NCBI GenBank assembly: GCA_943371965.1
Contig: CALRWV020000001.1
Span: 310,001-374,000 of the forward strand
DNA length: 64,000 nt
Direction of reading: 5' to 3'
DNA from: CALRWV02 sp943371965
Lineage (GTDB): Bacteria; Bacteroidota; JABWAT01
Position numbers and translations under genes: made by a program. This document shows positions 27,101 to 35,120 of this stretch, in pieces. Below the pieces are notes generated by a model. It made no database searches. It saw only the letters and a program-made list of their open reading frames with translations, and was not told the DNA's origin. Position 1 is the stretch's first letter. Each line of letters begins with the position of its first letter.

Positions 27101-27850
27101 CTGTTCGGAACCCAAGGCGCAATTCAAACCGACACTCACCATATTTTTCATGTGTGATACTGAAATCCAAAAAGCTTCAATGGTTTGACCTGAAAGAATC
27201 CGTCCGCTCAAATCTGTTATGGTTCCTGAAACCATGACTGGAATTTCTTTTCCTGTTTCGTCAAAATATTGCTGGATGGCGAACAAAGCTGCTTTTGCAT
27301 TCAGCGTATCGGTAATGGTTTCAATCAGCAGAATGTCAGCACCGCCATCAACCAAACCCCGAACCTGTTCACCGAAAGCGAACACCATTTCATCAAACGT
27401 AACAGACCGGAAACCGGGGTCATTTACATTTGGGGAAAGGGAAAGCAGCTTCGTGGTTGGTCCCATTGAACCGGCGACAAACCGGGGTTTCTCCGGATTG
27501 GTTTTCAGAAATTCGGCAACAGCTTCCTTCGCAATTTTTGCACCGGCAAAACTGAGATCATACGACCATTCTTCAAGATGGTAATCTGCCTGAGAAATCC
27601 GGTTGGTGCTGAAGGTATTGGTTTCAATAATATCGGAACCGGCTTCAAGGTAAGCTTTGTGAATTTCTTTGATCACGTCAGGTCTCGTGATGGAAAGAAG
27701 ATCGTTGTTTCCCTTTAAATCATGCGGATGATTTTTCAGTTTGTCATTGCGGAAATCCGCTTCTTCCAAACTATAGCGCTGAATCATGGTTCCCATGGCG
27801 CCATCCAAAATCAGAATCCGTTCTTTGAGCAATTGCTGTAAAGTTGTCAT
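24179..27850 (-). CDS. metH: Cobalamin-dependent methionine synthase
   Basis: Transfers a methyl group from methyltetrahydrofolate to homocysteine through methylcobalamin. It has 1223 residues, essentially the full length of the E. coli enzyme. Homocysteine domain (1-330) with zinc ligands C244, C307 and C308 (GGCCG). Pterin domain (about 350-620). B12-binding domain with H756 in DVHDIGKN and GGATTS. C-terminal reactivation (AdoMet) domain with RPAPGYPACPDH. ATG 27850 is chosen because it opens on the conserved DGAMGTMIQ region; a longer in-frame extension of 26 codons overlaps the upstream toxin gene. No cobalamin riboswitch is visible upstream, where a VapC-like gene ends 17 bases away. Confidence 0.97.
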   Translation of the reverse strand: MTTLQQLLKERILILDGAMGTMIQRYSLEEADFRNDKLKNHPHDLKGNNDLLSITRPDVIKEIHKAYLEAGSDIIETNTFSTNRISQADYHLEEWSYDLSFAGAKIAKEAVAEFLKTNPEKPRFVAGSMGPTTKLLSLSPNVNDPGFRSVTFDEMVFAFGEQVRGLVDGGADILLIETITDTLNAKAALFAIQQYFDETGKEIPVMVSGTITDLSGRILSGQTIEAFWISVSHMKNMVSVGLNCALGSEQMRPFIEAMSNVATCNVSLYPNAGLPNEFGGYDESPDFMAKQIDDYAKSGFLNIVGGCCGTTPDHIRAMAKAASRYKPRPILTSEPFLKLSGLEPIVIRPETNFVNVGERTNVSGSPKFAKLILEEKFDEALTVARQQVENGAQIIDINMDEGMLDSEKAMVTFLNLLVAEPDISKVPIMLDSSKWSVIEAGLKCLQGKCIVNSISLKEGEAAFRNHAKKVLEYGAAVIVMAFDERGQADSFERKIEVCKRAYDILTKEVGFPPQDIIFDPNILTVATGMEEHNNYAVDFIRATKWIKENLPLAKVSGGVSNISFSFRGNNKVREAMHSAFLYHAIQAGMDMGIVNAGQLEVYAEIDKELLELVEDVLLNRKADATERLVTFAETIKQNGKAEIVQDEWRNGSVEERLKHALVKGIVDFIDQDTEEARQKYPQPLTVIEGPLMDGMGVVGDLFGSGKMFLPQVVKSARVMKKSVAYLIPFIEAEKAKNPNSKAQAKILLATVKGDVHDIGKNIVGVVLACNNFEVIDLGVMVSADKILQAAIDQKVDVIGLSGLITPSLDEMVHVAKEMERRGFKIPLLIGGATTSRIHTAVKVAPNYSGATIHVLDASRSVPVVNSLITPESVDKFSADIKIEYQRLREEHSKRQLEKNILPIEEARSNKTKIDWKNQIVKVPNKIGIAVLKDYPLSELRKYIDWTPFFITWQLTGKYPDIFNDRVVGKEAKKLFDDANQLLDKIISDKSLSANGMFGLFPANSISDDIEVYSDETRNKVQTTFRTIRQQSQKTAGQFNKALSDFIAPKESGLKDYVGTFAVTAGIGIEKLIAHFEADHDDYNSIMVKSLADRLAEAFAEHLHERVRKEFWGYDSSENLTNDDLIKEKYKGIRPAPGYPACPDHLEKISIFNLMDVEKNTGISLTESCAMYPASSVSGYYFSHPDSDYFGIGKINKDQVEDYAKRKGISIEEAEKWLSPILNY

Positions 27851-27866
27851 TGATGTCCGTCTTGTT

Positions 27867-28283
27867 TTATAAGTCCAATAAGTTTTGAAAAGGTTTTGTG
27901 TTTTTCCAGCGGTAAGATTTAAAATCACGCTGGTCAGTTGAAAGAATTTTTCCGGTTCCTATTTCTTCAGCAAGAATGACCAGTGAAGCATCAGCCAAAT
28001 CCATTGGCAAATCACGGTACTTTTCCATTAAAGCCAACATTCGGCTGAGGTGTGAAGGTTTGATGTCAAAACAGGTAAACCCTCCGTTCGCGAAATAGGA
28101 AAGGAAATTGGATTGTGCTTTTTGGTTCGAACGCGAATTCAGCAGATAACAGGTTTCAGTCACAACCGGCCATGTGGTGATTAAAGTTTCTTCAATTTCC
28201 TTGAATTTTGCCGATGCAATTTTATGGTATTGATCTTTGGAATTGCCGATAGCCAACCAGAAACCTGAATCAACGATGATCAT
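27867..28283 (-). CDS. PIN-domain (VapC-like) ribonuclease toxin
   Basis: PIN nuclease of 138 residues. Acidic active-site residues visible: D5 (MIIVDSGFW), E43 (VVTETCYLL), D98 (DLADASLV) and D117/D120 (STDQRDF). VapC toxins cut specific RNAs such as tRNA. The start at 28283 gives the standard PIN N-terminus and overlaps the antitoxin gene by 14 bases. The stop lies 16 bases before metH, so read-through from this operon may contribute to metH expression. Confidence 0.88.
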   Translation of the reverse strand: MIIVDSGFWLAIGNSKDQYHKIASAKFKEIEETLITTWPVVTETCYLLNSRSNQKAQSNFLSYFANGGFTCFDIKPSHLSRMLALMEKYRDLPMDLADASLVILAEEIGTGKILSTDQRDFKSYRWKNTKPFQNLLDL

Positions 28284-28530
28284 GTTTTTTATCCACAATT
28301 TCAGAAACATATTTTTTGTAATTGACTGAAAGGTCAGGTTCAGCAGCAAAAGAACCGACAAAACCGGATTCCTTCGCAATCAGGTAAGGAGATTTTTGCT
28401 TTGACTTGACTGAATTGTAGTACTGATCAACAGATGTTTTGATGATTTCCGATGTAGTTTTATGCGTTTCAGCTTTCAGGAATTCTATTTTTTCCTGAAG
28501 ATCTTCATCGATCCGTGCGTTTATTTTCAT
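28270..28530 (-). CDS. Ribbon-helix-helix-type antitoxin paired with VapC-like toxin
   Basis: Eighty-six residues. The N-terminus MKINARIDEDLQEKIEFLK, then TTSEIIKTSVDQYY, fits a ribbon-helix-helix DNA-binding domain. The C-terminal part would bind the PIN toxin. The start at 28530 has a GAGGTG ribosome site. It is first in the operon and probably autorepresses it. Confidence 0.82.
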   Translation of the reverse strand: MKINARIDEDLQEKIEFLKAETHKTTSEIIKTSVDQYYNSVKSKQKSPYLIAKESGFVGSFAAEPDLSVNYKKYVSEIVDKKHDHR

Positions 28531-28646
28531 GAGACACCTCAATGTTGTGATACAATGTACGACAAAAGGAAGAAAAATTCAAAAACCGGAAGGATTTCTA
28601 AATCCTGATAAAAGAAAAAAGGCTACTTTATTTTTCAGTCAACCTG

Positions 28647-29162
28647 TTAAAATTTCAGAAGCATCTGATGGTTCGGATTTGAATGGTTGTCGGTGATTTT
28701 GAAATCGTAACTGCCGATAATTTCAAAACCGGTTTTTTGGTAAAAGGAAATTGCCCGGTGATTCCCCTTCCAAACAAAAAGCCACATTCCCAGTTGATTG
28801 TTATGCTTTGCCAGTTCCAGATTGTAAGTGAAAAGTTCATAACCCAATTTGAGACTGTAAAATTCCTTCAGCAGGTAAAGCCGTTCCAGTTTTGTGTAAT
28901 TTTCGGAAGGAAGATTCGGATGGGTGGAGTCAAAAATGATTTTTGAATACCCGGCAGGAATTCCGTTGTGATAAATAATCCGGTACAAATTTTCAGGATT
29001 GCGCAAATTAGCCAAAACAGCATCAGGATTGTATTTTTCCGCCACATAGGCATTGATGTCAGTTTCGGATGCACTTGTGCCGTGTGCCTCAATAAATGAG
29101 ATTCTGCCGATTTCAGCAATGAGCTGATTGTCCTTTTCCTGTGCTGTTTCAATGGTTGTCAT
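28647..29162 (-). CDS. GNAT-family N-acetyltransferase
   Basis: Acetyl-CoA-dependent transferase of 171 residues. GNAT layout: N-terminal substrate helices (EKDNQLIAEIGRISFIEAHG), beta4 KLERLYLLKEFYSLKLG with the acetyl-CoA loop region, and the C-terminal GNHRAISFYQKTGFEIIG motif. It resembles the spermidine/ribosomal-alanine type of GNAT. The substrate is unknown. Isolated on the strand, 116 bases from the antitoxin gene. Confidence 0.85.
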   Translation of the reverse strand: MTTIETAQEKDNQLIAEIGRISFIEAHGTSASETDINAYVAEKYNPDAVLANLRNPENLYRIIYHNGIPAGYSKIIFDSTHPNLPSENYTKLERLYLLKEFYSLKLGYELFTYNLELAKHNNQLGMWLFVWKGNHRAISFYQKTGFEIIGSYDFKITDNHSNPNHQMLLKF

Positions 29163-29291
29163 GAGTATGTTCTATTGATAGAAGTTTGCTGTGTTTTGTG
29201 TATTGGTATTTACGGATTTGAGAAGCAGGGAACCGGAAGTTTGTGCTTTGATTCACCTGCTTTTCAGAACCATGAAATAAGCTTCTTGAAA

Positions 29292-29966
29292 TCACGTTAA
29301 AAGCTGTTCAAAAAATCCACCGATTTTCCGTTCTCTTTCGGCAAAATGGATTTCCAGAATCCATTCCCTCTTGTTGCCGTTGGCATCCGGCAGAAACATG
29401 TCGTTCGGATTTCCGGGGTGAACATAAAGACCCAAATTACCCGGTTCAAGCCGTTCATGCGGAAAATGTCCAACAAGATGACCGCCAAGCTGACCGGCAT
29501 AAGTATAACCGTATTTTTTTGCCAGATCAAGAAGATACTGCCAAAATTCTGCACCGGAAAGTTTTGTTTGGCTGTCAAACCAGTTTTTCGCTTCGTGCCA
29601 GGCCAGTTCAATATCTTTTTTCAGTTTGTGTTTGGCAGGGTCATTCCCGAGTACATAGGTTCTGCCGAAATCCGCTTCCCATTCTTCAAGGATGGGACCA
29701 AAATCAAGAAATAAAATATCGTCTTCCTGAATGATCAGATCGGGTGGATTGTCGTCGTAGGGAAGCAAACTGTTTGCACCGCTTCTCACGATCCGTTTGT
29801 GCCAGTATTTGGTGATGCCGTAAAGTTCTTCAGCCAGTTTGAAAATATCCTCATTGAGTTCGTTTTCAGATTTTCCGGGTCTGATCAGGTTGCGGTCTTC
29901 GATGGCATTGAACAACTGCAGTGCAGTCTTTTCCGCTTCCATCAGTTTTGATTTTGTACTGTTCAT
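29292..29966 (-). CDS. M24-family (pita-bread fold) metallopeptidase-like protein
   Basis: Compact 224-residue single-domain member of the methionine/Xaa-Pro aminopeptidase fold. Candidate metal ligands appear in order: D in LFLDFGP, D in EADFGRTY, H in GGHLVGHFPHE, E in REWILEIHF and E in FFEQLL. It lacks the N-terminal domain of Xaa-Pro peptidases. A peptidase role is expected but the substrate is unknown. ATG 29966 follows an aaggaag ribosome site. Confidence 0.85.
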   Translation of the reverse strand: MNSTKSKLMEAEKTALQLFNAIEDRNLIRPGKSENELNEDIFKLAEELYGITKYWHKRIVRSGANSLLPYDDNPPDLIIQEDDILFLDFGPILEEWEADFGRTYVLGNDPAKHKLKKDIELAWHEAKNWFDSQTKLSGAEFWQYLLDLAKKYGYTYAGQLGGHLVGHFPHERLEPGNLGLYVHPGNPNDMFLPDANGNKREWILEIHFAERERKIGGFFEQLLT

Positions 29967-30124
29967 TTATACTTCCTTATGTTGGTGAAGTACAAAAATT
30001 CAACTATTTATTTCGGAAAAAATTATCATGAGACAAGTAATTTGTTTTTTTCAGTTTGTTAGGTAATTTGGTACGCCACATAAGCCGCAGTTTCAAAATG
30101 ATTGATGAATATCTCAACCGGTTG

Positions 30125-30568
30125 TCACTCTGAAAACGAATAGGTGTAATGCGTGGCTTCCATTTCAGTGGTAAATTTTGTTTTTCTGTAAAAAGCCACG
30201 GCATCCGTATCGTCACTTTCCGCTTCCACATAAGCTTCTTTGAAACCGTTCTGTCTGCAGAATCTGCAAACCTCTTCAATTAGTGACTTGCCAAAACCTT
30301 TGCCCTGAAATTCACGGTCGATTCCAACATCATAAATATAGGCGGATGGTTTTTCACTGTAACAACTTTGCAGAACATGAACGGTTAATCCGCCGATAAC
30401 CTGATGATGCAACCGGACCACGAAAACCATAAAATCAGGATTGGAAAGCATTTTTTTCAAATGTCCGTCAGGTGGAAGATCACCGTCATTTTCAAAAACA
30501 TCATTGAAAATTCTGATCACTTGTTTGAAATCAGATAGGTCATTCTGATCAAGTTTTTTGATTTCCAT
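30125..30568 (-). CDS. GNAT acetyltransferase resembling AAC(3)-I
   Basis: 147 residues. The order FKQVIRIFNDVFEND, FMVFVVRLHHQVIGGLTVHVL, AYIYDVGIDREFQGKGFGKSL (two motifs, second with the acetyl-CoA loop QGKGFG), YVEAESDDTDAVAFYRKTKF follows aminoglycoside 3-N-acetyltransferase type I proteins closely. Resistance activity is not demonstrated; environmental homologues may act on other amines. The start at 30568 has a GGAC site and matches the family N-terminus. It lies 75 bases after the Crp-type gene on the same strand. Confidence 0.8.
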   Translation of the reverse strand: MEIKKLDQNDLSDFKQVIRIFNDVFENDGDLPPDGHLKKMLSNPDFMVFVVRLHHQVIGGLTVHVLQSCYSEKPSAYIYDVGIDREFQGKGFGKSLIEEVCRFCRQNGFKEAYVEAESDDTDAVAFYRKTKFTTEMEATHYTYSFSE

Positions 30569-30643
30569 TTTTTTGTCCGTATAGAAATAGTGACCGTACA
30601 AAATTCCGGATTGGAACTGAAAAAAGAAATTATCCTGCGGCAA

Positions 30644-31219
30644 TTAATTGGATTTGGTGATCTGTCTTCTGATCCGGCTCAGCGAGGTTGGGGTAACCCC
30701 GATAAAGGAAGCCAGATATTTCTGGGGAATCGTATTGAGATAGTCCGGTTTTTTCAGCAGATCGAGATAGCGTTTTTCTGCTGAATCGGTTTGAAGTGCG
30801 GTAAACCTGCTGATCAGGTTCAGGATAACGTCTTCCCAGAAATTGCGCATCATTTCCTGCATTTTGGGCTGATGGAGATAAAGCTGATCGAGTTCAGATT
30901 TGGGAAGGAACAGAACCTCGGCATCTTCAATGGCCTGAAGAAAATAGTTGGTCGGTTTTCCGCTGATGAAACTGTAAATCTCGATGGCGGAAGAATAGGG
31001 AAATGCGAACCAAACCGAAACCTCCACATCATCTGCCAGATAATACAGCCGCAGACAGCCCTTCTGCACAAAAACAAGATCTTTGCAGACTTCACCCTGC
31101 CGCAGCAGAAAATTATTCTTCTTGACAGTTTTGCTTCTGAATTTTCCGGCGATGTCTTCCAGTTCCAGTTCGGAAAGGGAAACATACTGGCTGATGAATT
31201 TTTTGAGTTCGGTTGTCAT
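30644..31219 (-). CDS. Crp/Fnr-family transcriptional regulator
   Basis: 191 residues. Cyclic-nucleotide-binding beta-roll (about 20-120: LLRQGEVCKDLVFVQKGCLRLYY, two strands), a long dimer helix, and a short C-terminal helix-turn-helix (LASFIGVTPTSLSRIRRQI). It lacks Fnr-type cysteine clusters and the strict cAMP phosphate-binding cassette, so the ligand is uncertain. Same-strand position suggests control of, or cotranscription with, the GNAT gene downstream. Confidence 0.88.
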   Translation of the reverse strand: MTTELKKFISQYVSLSELELEDIAGKFRSKTVKKNNFLLRQGEVCKDLVFVQKGCLRLYYLADDVEVSVWFAFPYSSAIEIYSFISGKPTNYFLQAIEDAEVLFLPKSELDQLYLHQPKMQEMMRNFWEDVILNLISRFTALQTDSAEKRYLDLLKKPDYLNTIPQKYLASFIGVTPTSLSRIRRQITKSN

Positions 31220-31306
31220 GGTTAGTTGGGTGGAAAGTTGTATTTTATTGCTAGGTATTACGCTAAGTTTTTATTGATCGGATAGACAATCAAACTTATT
31301 ATTTTG

Positions 31307-33007
31307 TTACAATGTGTCCCTGTCCGTTCTTGGTCTAAAATCTATACCTAACTTTTGTTTTAAAAAATCTTTTAATACAAAAACCTCAATTTTGTGTGCG
31401 CTTTTAGAATTGTCAAGAAAATACTTGGTATATTCATTTTCATTTGCAGGTTGAATTATTTTGAGTTTACGTTCTTCATTGTTAATATCTTTTAAAATAT
31501 CATCATGTTTAACGATTGTGTCCCAGCAAATAATACTATGTAAATTAGAAAACGAGTGATTAAAATCTGGAGTTAAATAATATTTGAATTCAACATAATA
31601 CAATTTGGAAAATTGTATTGGTGTAGTATTATCTCCTTTAACAATAACATCCACACCTGAATGTGTGTCATAGTCCAATATGAAAAAAGGGAATAAATTT
31701 TTCTTCAAAGTTTGTAATTGAAGTGTTAGAGCAAATACGCCGCTTTCCCTTTTAGGCTCAACTAAGATTTCATTTTCAAAGTTACAAATGTTTGATTTAT
31801 GAACTTTTCCTATTCTAAAGTCGAAGTCCTTTTTCTCTTTGTCAGATGTTCTATATCCTTCGGCTTCTTGTTCTAACCATGATAAATTAGTCCAATCTTT
31901 GCTCTCAACAATTTGTGTATAAATAGCTCTAACCTCGTTTTCAATGTCAGACATAATTTCACTAGGAGTGTTGTCGATTGAACCACGATTTGCTGTTAAT
32001 TTTAATCCTTGACAGTTGAAAAAACTATGTAATTTAATAAATTCAGAACCTTTGTAATTTACCCATTCATTTTTTCTTTGAATTGGAATAAAATCTTTAC
32101 ACAACCATATACCATATCTTTCGGCAACTGAATAGCTACCTGAATTTACAACTAAACCCTTTCTTCTAATCATCGGGTTATGGGATTGTTTTACTCTATT
32201 GCCTTCTACAGAAAAAAAGGCTTGATACTGAATTTCTGGAAATTTTTTAAGGTTTCCACTTTTAACAAATCTTTTGCAATAGTAATCAGGAGCAGACACA
32301 TTATAAATTTCAAAGAGCTTCTCAACCGAATAGCTTTCTTCGGGAAAAGAATGACCAAAACTAATTGTTTCAGCAATATTTCTATTGAGTCCTTTTAATA
32401 GAATTTTTACATCCTTATTTTGTTCAATATCAAAGTAAGTTTCAAATGAGCCAAATTTTGTAAACCAAATAATATAATCTTTTAATTCTTCGTGAGTAAA
32501 CTTATCTCGTCTGTTTGAATTATAACCCTTAATTCTAATTTGTGTTCCCGTTAGATCGTTTTCCTCTGCGGGGCCTTCTGAAACATTTACTAAAGGGACT
32601 TTTCTGTTAAATAGATTCCGAATTGGTTCAGACATATTTGCAATATACTTTTTATTGTTTTTTACGGTTTGAACTTCAATGTCTGAACTATTGAAATAAA
32701 CTTTTGTGCCATGCCCTTTTTCACCAATTTTTTCGTTTTTACCTCTACTGAGTGAGTTACCAAGGTCAAAAAATGATTGAAGACCTTCTTTATCCATCCC
32801 ATTGCCATCATCTTTTAAAATTATTTCAAGTTTTTTTTCTCCATATTCTTCAATCACATTGAAACTAATTTCGATATTCTTTGCTTCTGCATCAAAGGCA
32901 TTACTTATTGCTTCACGCACAATATCGAGTGGATTAGAAAAGTCGTTAGCAATTTCTATGAATTCTTGTGTTTCATCTACTTTGGGTGTGATTTGAAAAT
33001 TTGTCAT
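31307..33007 (-). CDS. GHKL ATPase (MORC/MutL-like) with C-terminal PD-(D/E)XK-like motif
   Basis: 566 residues. N-terminal GHKL ATPase: N-box E32-x3-N36-x2-D39 (REAISNAFDA), G1 DDGNGMD (66-72), ATP-lid GEKGHGTK (95-102) and TGTQIRI. This resembles prokaryotic MORC-like and Hsp90/MutL-type ATPases that partner nucleases. Near the C-terminus D453 (GVDVIV) and E473-F-K475 (YYVEFKY) are spaced like a PD-(D/E)XK nuclease core, followed by a helix with CWDT. Function is inferred: ATP-gated nucleic-acid cleavage. It is third in a same-strand group with DUF262 and HEPN genes, 114 bases after the HEPN stop. The base composition is AT-richer than the neighbours. Confidence 0.75.
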   Translation of the reverse strand: MTNFQITPKVDETQEFIEIANDFSNPLDIVREAISNAFDAEAKNIEISFNVIEEYGEKKLEIILKDDGNGMDKEGLQSFFDLGNSLSRGKNEKIGEKGHGTKVYFNSSDIEVQTVKNNKKYIANMSEPIRNLFNRKVPLVNVSEGPAEENDLTGTQIRIKGYNSNRRDKFTHEELKDYIIWFTKFGSFETYFDIEQNKDVKILLKGLNRNIAETISFGHSFPEESYSVEKLFEIYNVSAPDYYCKRFVKSGNLKKFPEIQYQAFFSVEGNRVKQSHNPMIRRKGLVVNSGSYSVAERYGIWLCKDFIPIQRKNEWVNYKGSEFIKLHSFFNCQGLKLTANRGSIDNTPSEIMSDIENEVRAIYTQIVESKDWTNLSWLEQEAEGYRTSDKEKKDFDFRIGKVHKSNICNFENEILVEPKRESGVFALTLQLQTLKKNLFPFFILDYDTHSGVDVIVKGDNTTPIQFSKLYYVEFKYYLTPDFNHSFSNLHSIICWDTIVKHDDILKDINNEERKLKIIQPANENEYTKYFLDNSKSAHKIEVFVLKDFLKQKLGIDFRPRTDRDTL

Positions 33008-33121
33008 AATGTATTTTCTTAATTTATTATTGGTTTAAAATTTCTGCAAATGGTTTTGAATTTGTATTTGAAACTGAACACTGTGTGGCAGAACCAAAGG
33101 TTATTAATTAATCTAATGTTT

Positions 33122-33802
33122 CTACTCATAGTGTTCGGTCTCTAATGCAAAACCCGCGTTAGGTACATTTTTCCTATATGATTCTTGAATAACAAAGTTT
33201 GTAATTCTATTTTTAAGGTCTTCCATTATGAAGAATATTTCTGAATATAATTCATTGAAATTCACTTCATTTAAATCAAGGAATTCCCCGTGTGCTATCG
33301 AGTTTCTGTTTTTTAGCAACACACTATCTATAAGATTGTTTTTTAGCTCATAAGCAGAATAGTCCATTCCAATTGTCGTTAGAACTTCTCTTAGAATATT
33401 AGAAGTTAAGTTGGAACCAGTTCTTATTACGTTGTCAACAGGGATTGTAGCTCTTTGATTTAATTTGTTTAATATGAAATCAACAATTTGACAATGAAGA
33501 GTAGATTTATTTGTTTGTTGAAATTCATTCAGATTATATTTCAGCGACAAAGCAACGAAATTTTCTGTCAATTGCTGATAATCTAATTTCTGATATTTTA
33601 CATAGATCAAATACAATTCGCAAGAATTTTTCACAAACCCTTCGTAATGTGCGTAAAGCATCACGATTGCACTTCTTAAATGGGTTTTATAATAAGGTGA
33701 TTTTTCTTTTACATTGCCCTTTAAATAAGAAAGTTCTTTTTTTCGCCATACCATTTCTTTGTCGATTAAATCGACAAACTGTTCTTTAGTCCGAATTTTC
33801 AT
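33122..33802 (-). CDS. HEPN RNase-like protein (MAE_28990/MAE_18760-type)
   Basis: 226 residues, all-alpha. The N-terminal helices carry SAIVMLYAHYEGFVK (44-58) typical of the MAE_28990 HEPN group. The catalytic HEPN motif R-x4-H is R166-NSIA-H171. HEPN proteins of this type are RNases in toxin-antitoxin, abortive-infection and RNA-cleaving defence systems. The start codon overlaps the stop of the DUF262 gene (ATGA, 4 bases), so the two proteins are made in step. It is probably the effector of the pair. Confidence 0.8.
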   Translation of the reverse strand: MKIRTKEQFVDLIDKEMVWRKKELSYLKGNVKEKSPYYKTHLRSAIVMLYAHYEGFVKNSCELYLIYVKYQKLDYQQLTENFVALSLKYNLNEFQQTNKSTLHCQIVDFILNKLNQRATIPVDNVIRTGSNLTSNILREVLTTIGMDYSAYELKNNLIDSVLLKNRNSIAHGEFLDLNEVNFNELYSEIFFIMEDLKNRITNFVIQESYRKNVPNAGFALETEHYE

Positions 33803-34920
33803 TGTCTAAAAAGTTTTTCTCCCATAGGAATTAATACTGGAAGTCGTGAAGAAACACTGACTCCGCTACCTGTTTTATTTTGGAATTCTTCTACTGTCCA
33901 GAGACTACTTGCTTTTTCCATGACTTCATCTTTGCTGAAGACTAAATCTTTAGTAGCAATATTTTTTCCAATACCTACTGCAATACATTCAAACATTGAT
34001 AACAAAAAGCGTCCTTGGAAAACTTGTTTGTCCACATTAAATCTCTTGAATGCATCTTCACCAATGGTTTTTTGGATAAAATCAAAAGTCTTAATAAATA
34101 TTTCTTTCTCCTTATTAAGGTCGAATGTTTTGCTATCAGCATACTCAATCATTTTTTTTGTTATAAAATCAGCTAAATCATAAACCCCTTTTATTTCATC
34201 TAAAGTAATATTCTTATAAATGAAGAATCGCAGTGCCATTTCCATATGATATTGCTGATCGATAAGATTATCAGCAAGTGAAAGAGCGTCGGTGAATGCT
34301 GTATAGTTTGCCAATTCTTTTAGCCAAGAATAGAAGTCCTTGTTAATCATAATTAGTAAACAGTTTCTAACTTCTTGGTCAGAGAGCCTTGTTCCAAGAG
34401 TATTTATTCTTTGAAAAAGTTCGTATTTTACATTTTTATCACTCTGTTTTTTTACAATCTTAACATCAATCTTAACACGCTTGAATTCGATTTTTAAAGC
34501 ATTGTCAAGCTCATCTTCCGCTTTTTCATTTTCCCACTTTTTTCCAGCTAATGAAGGTAAGTGATCGGTTCCTTCCAATATGCTTGCAGGTAAAATATTG
34601 TTGTTCTCATCTTTTAGTATTCCCATAAATTCAAAAATTGTTGATAGTCTTTGCAAGCCGTCAATAACATCCCAAACACCATCTTCTCTTTGTGAAACAA
34701 AAATTGAAGGTAATGGGATACCAAGAAGAATCGATTCTACTAACTTAGATTTTTGTGAGATATTCCATCGAAAAATTCTTTGAAATTCTGGATGAATGTC
34801 TAATTCTTTGTCTTTATACAAACTAGCAATCTCACCAATTGACATTGGATATCCGTCTGTATGTATTTCCCTAGATTTTAGGTTTACTTCATCAGTCAAT
34901 GTAATTTTATAGTGAGTCAT
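33799..34920 (-). CDS. DUF262-domain protein (GmrS/SspE-like N-terminal type)
   Basis: 373 residues. DUF262 (ParB/sulfiredoxin-like) fold with the PEFQR motif at 44-48 and D87-G-L-Q-R91. In GmrSD, SspE and BrxU relatives this DGxQR motif binds and hydrolyses NTP to gate a nuclease. Here the C-terminal half has no DUF1524 HNH nuclease motif, which suggests that the separately encoded HEPN protein supplies cleavage. It is first in the three-gene group. A short repeat at 34950-34971 lies just upstream of the start. Confidence 0.82.
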   Translation of the reverse strand: MTHYKITLTDEVNLKSREIHTDGYPMSIGEIASLYKDKELDIHPEFQRIFRWNISQKSKLVESILLGIPLPSIFVSQREDGVWDVIDGLQRLSTIFEFMGILKDENNNILPASILEGTDHLPSLAGKKWENEKAEDELDNALKIEFKRVKIDVKIVKKQSDKNVKYELFQRINTLGTRLSDQEVRNCLLIMINKDFYSWLKELANYTAFTDALSLADNLIDQQYHMEMALRFFIYKNITLDEIKGVYDLADFITKKMIEYADSKTFDLNKEKEIFIKTFDFIQKTIGEDAFKRFNVDKQVFQGRFLLSMFECIAVGIGKNIATKDLVFSKDEVMEKASSLWTVEEFQNKTGSGVSVSSRLPVLIPMGEKLFRQ

Positions 34921-34949
34921 ATATGTAAATTTATTAGGTTAGTAACTTA

Positions 34950-34971
34950 CTCGTTTATACCAGCCATAACA
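34950..34971 (-). repeat. Short shared element upstream of the DUF262 gene
   Basis: On the minus strand this reads TGTTATG, five bases, TATAAACGAG. The same two words, nine bases apart, occur at 37580-37605 upstream of the hydrolase gene. It could be a recombination-site remnant or a promoter element. The remainder of the 390-base gap up to 35311 holds a small inverted repeat (tgggaatt/aattccca, about 35089-35116) and the decayed fragment at 35121-35225. Confidence 0.35.
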
Positions 34972-35120
34972 TGGCACAAATTATTTTTGTAAATATATGG
35001 AATATTGATAAGTCATCAAACGAATTATACGATTTCAAAAAATTTTAAAATAAGGCATGAAATTCAAATCGAAAATTCAAGATCAAAATGGGAATTCCCG
35101 AACCGGAAATTCCCACAAAA

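Noticed and set aside
26120..27584. Several long plus-strand ORFs opposite metH
   Set aside because: They are shadows of the metH coding frame, with low-complexity translations and no ribosome sites.
27851..27928. Longer MetH N-terminus of 26 codons
   Set aside because: It overlaps the VapC-like gene and the conserved MetH start begins at 27850.
24179..28283. Cobalamin riboswitch controlling metH
   Set aside because: The 16 bases upstream of the metH start and the preceding toxin gene leave no room, and no B12-box sequence was seen.
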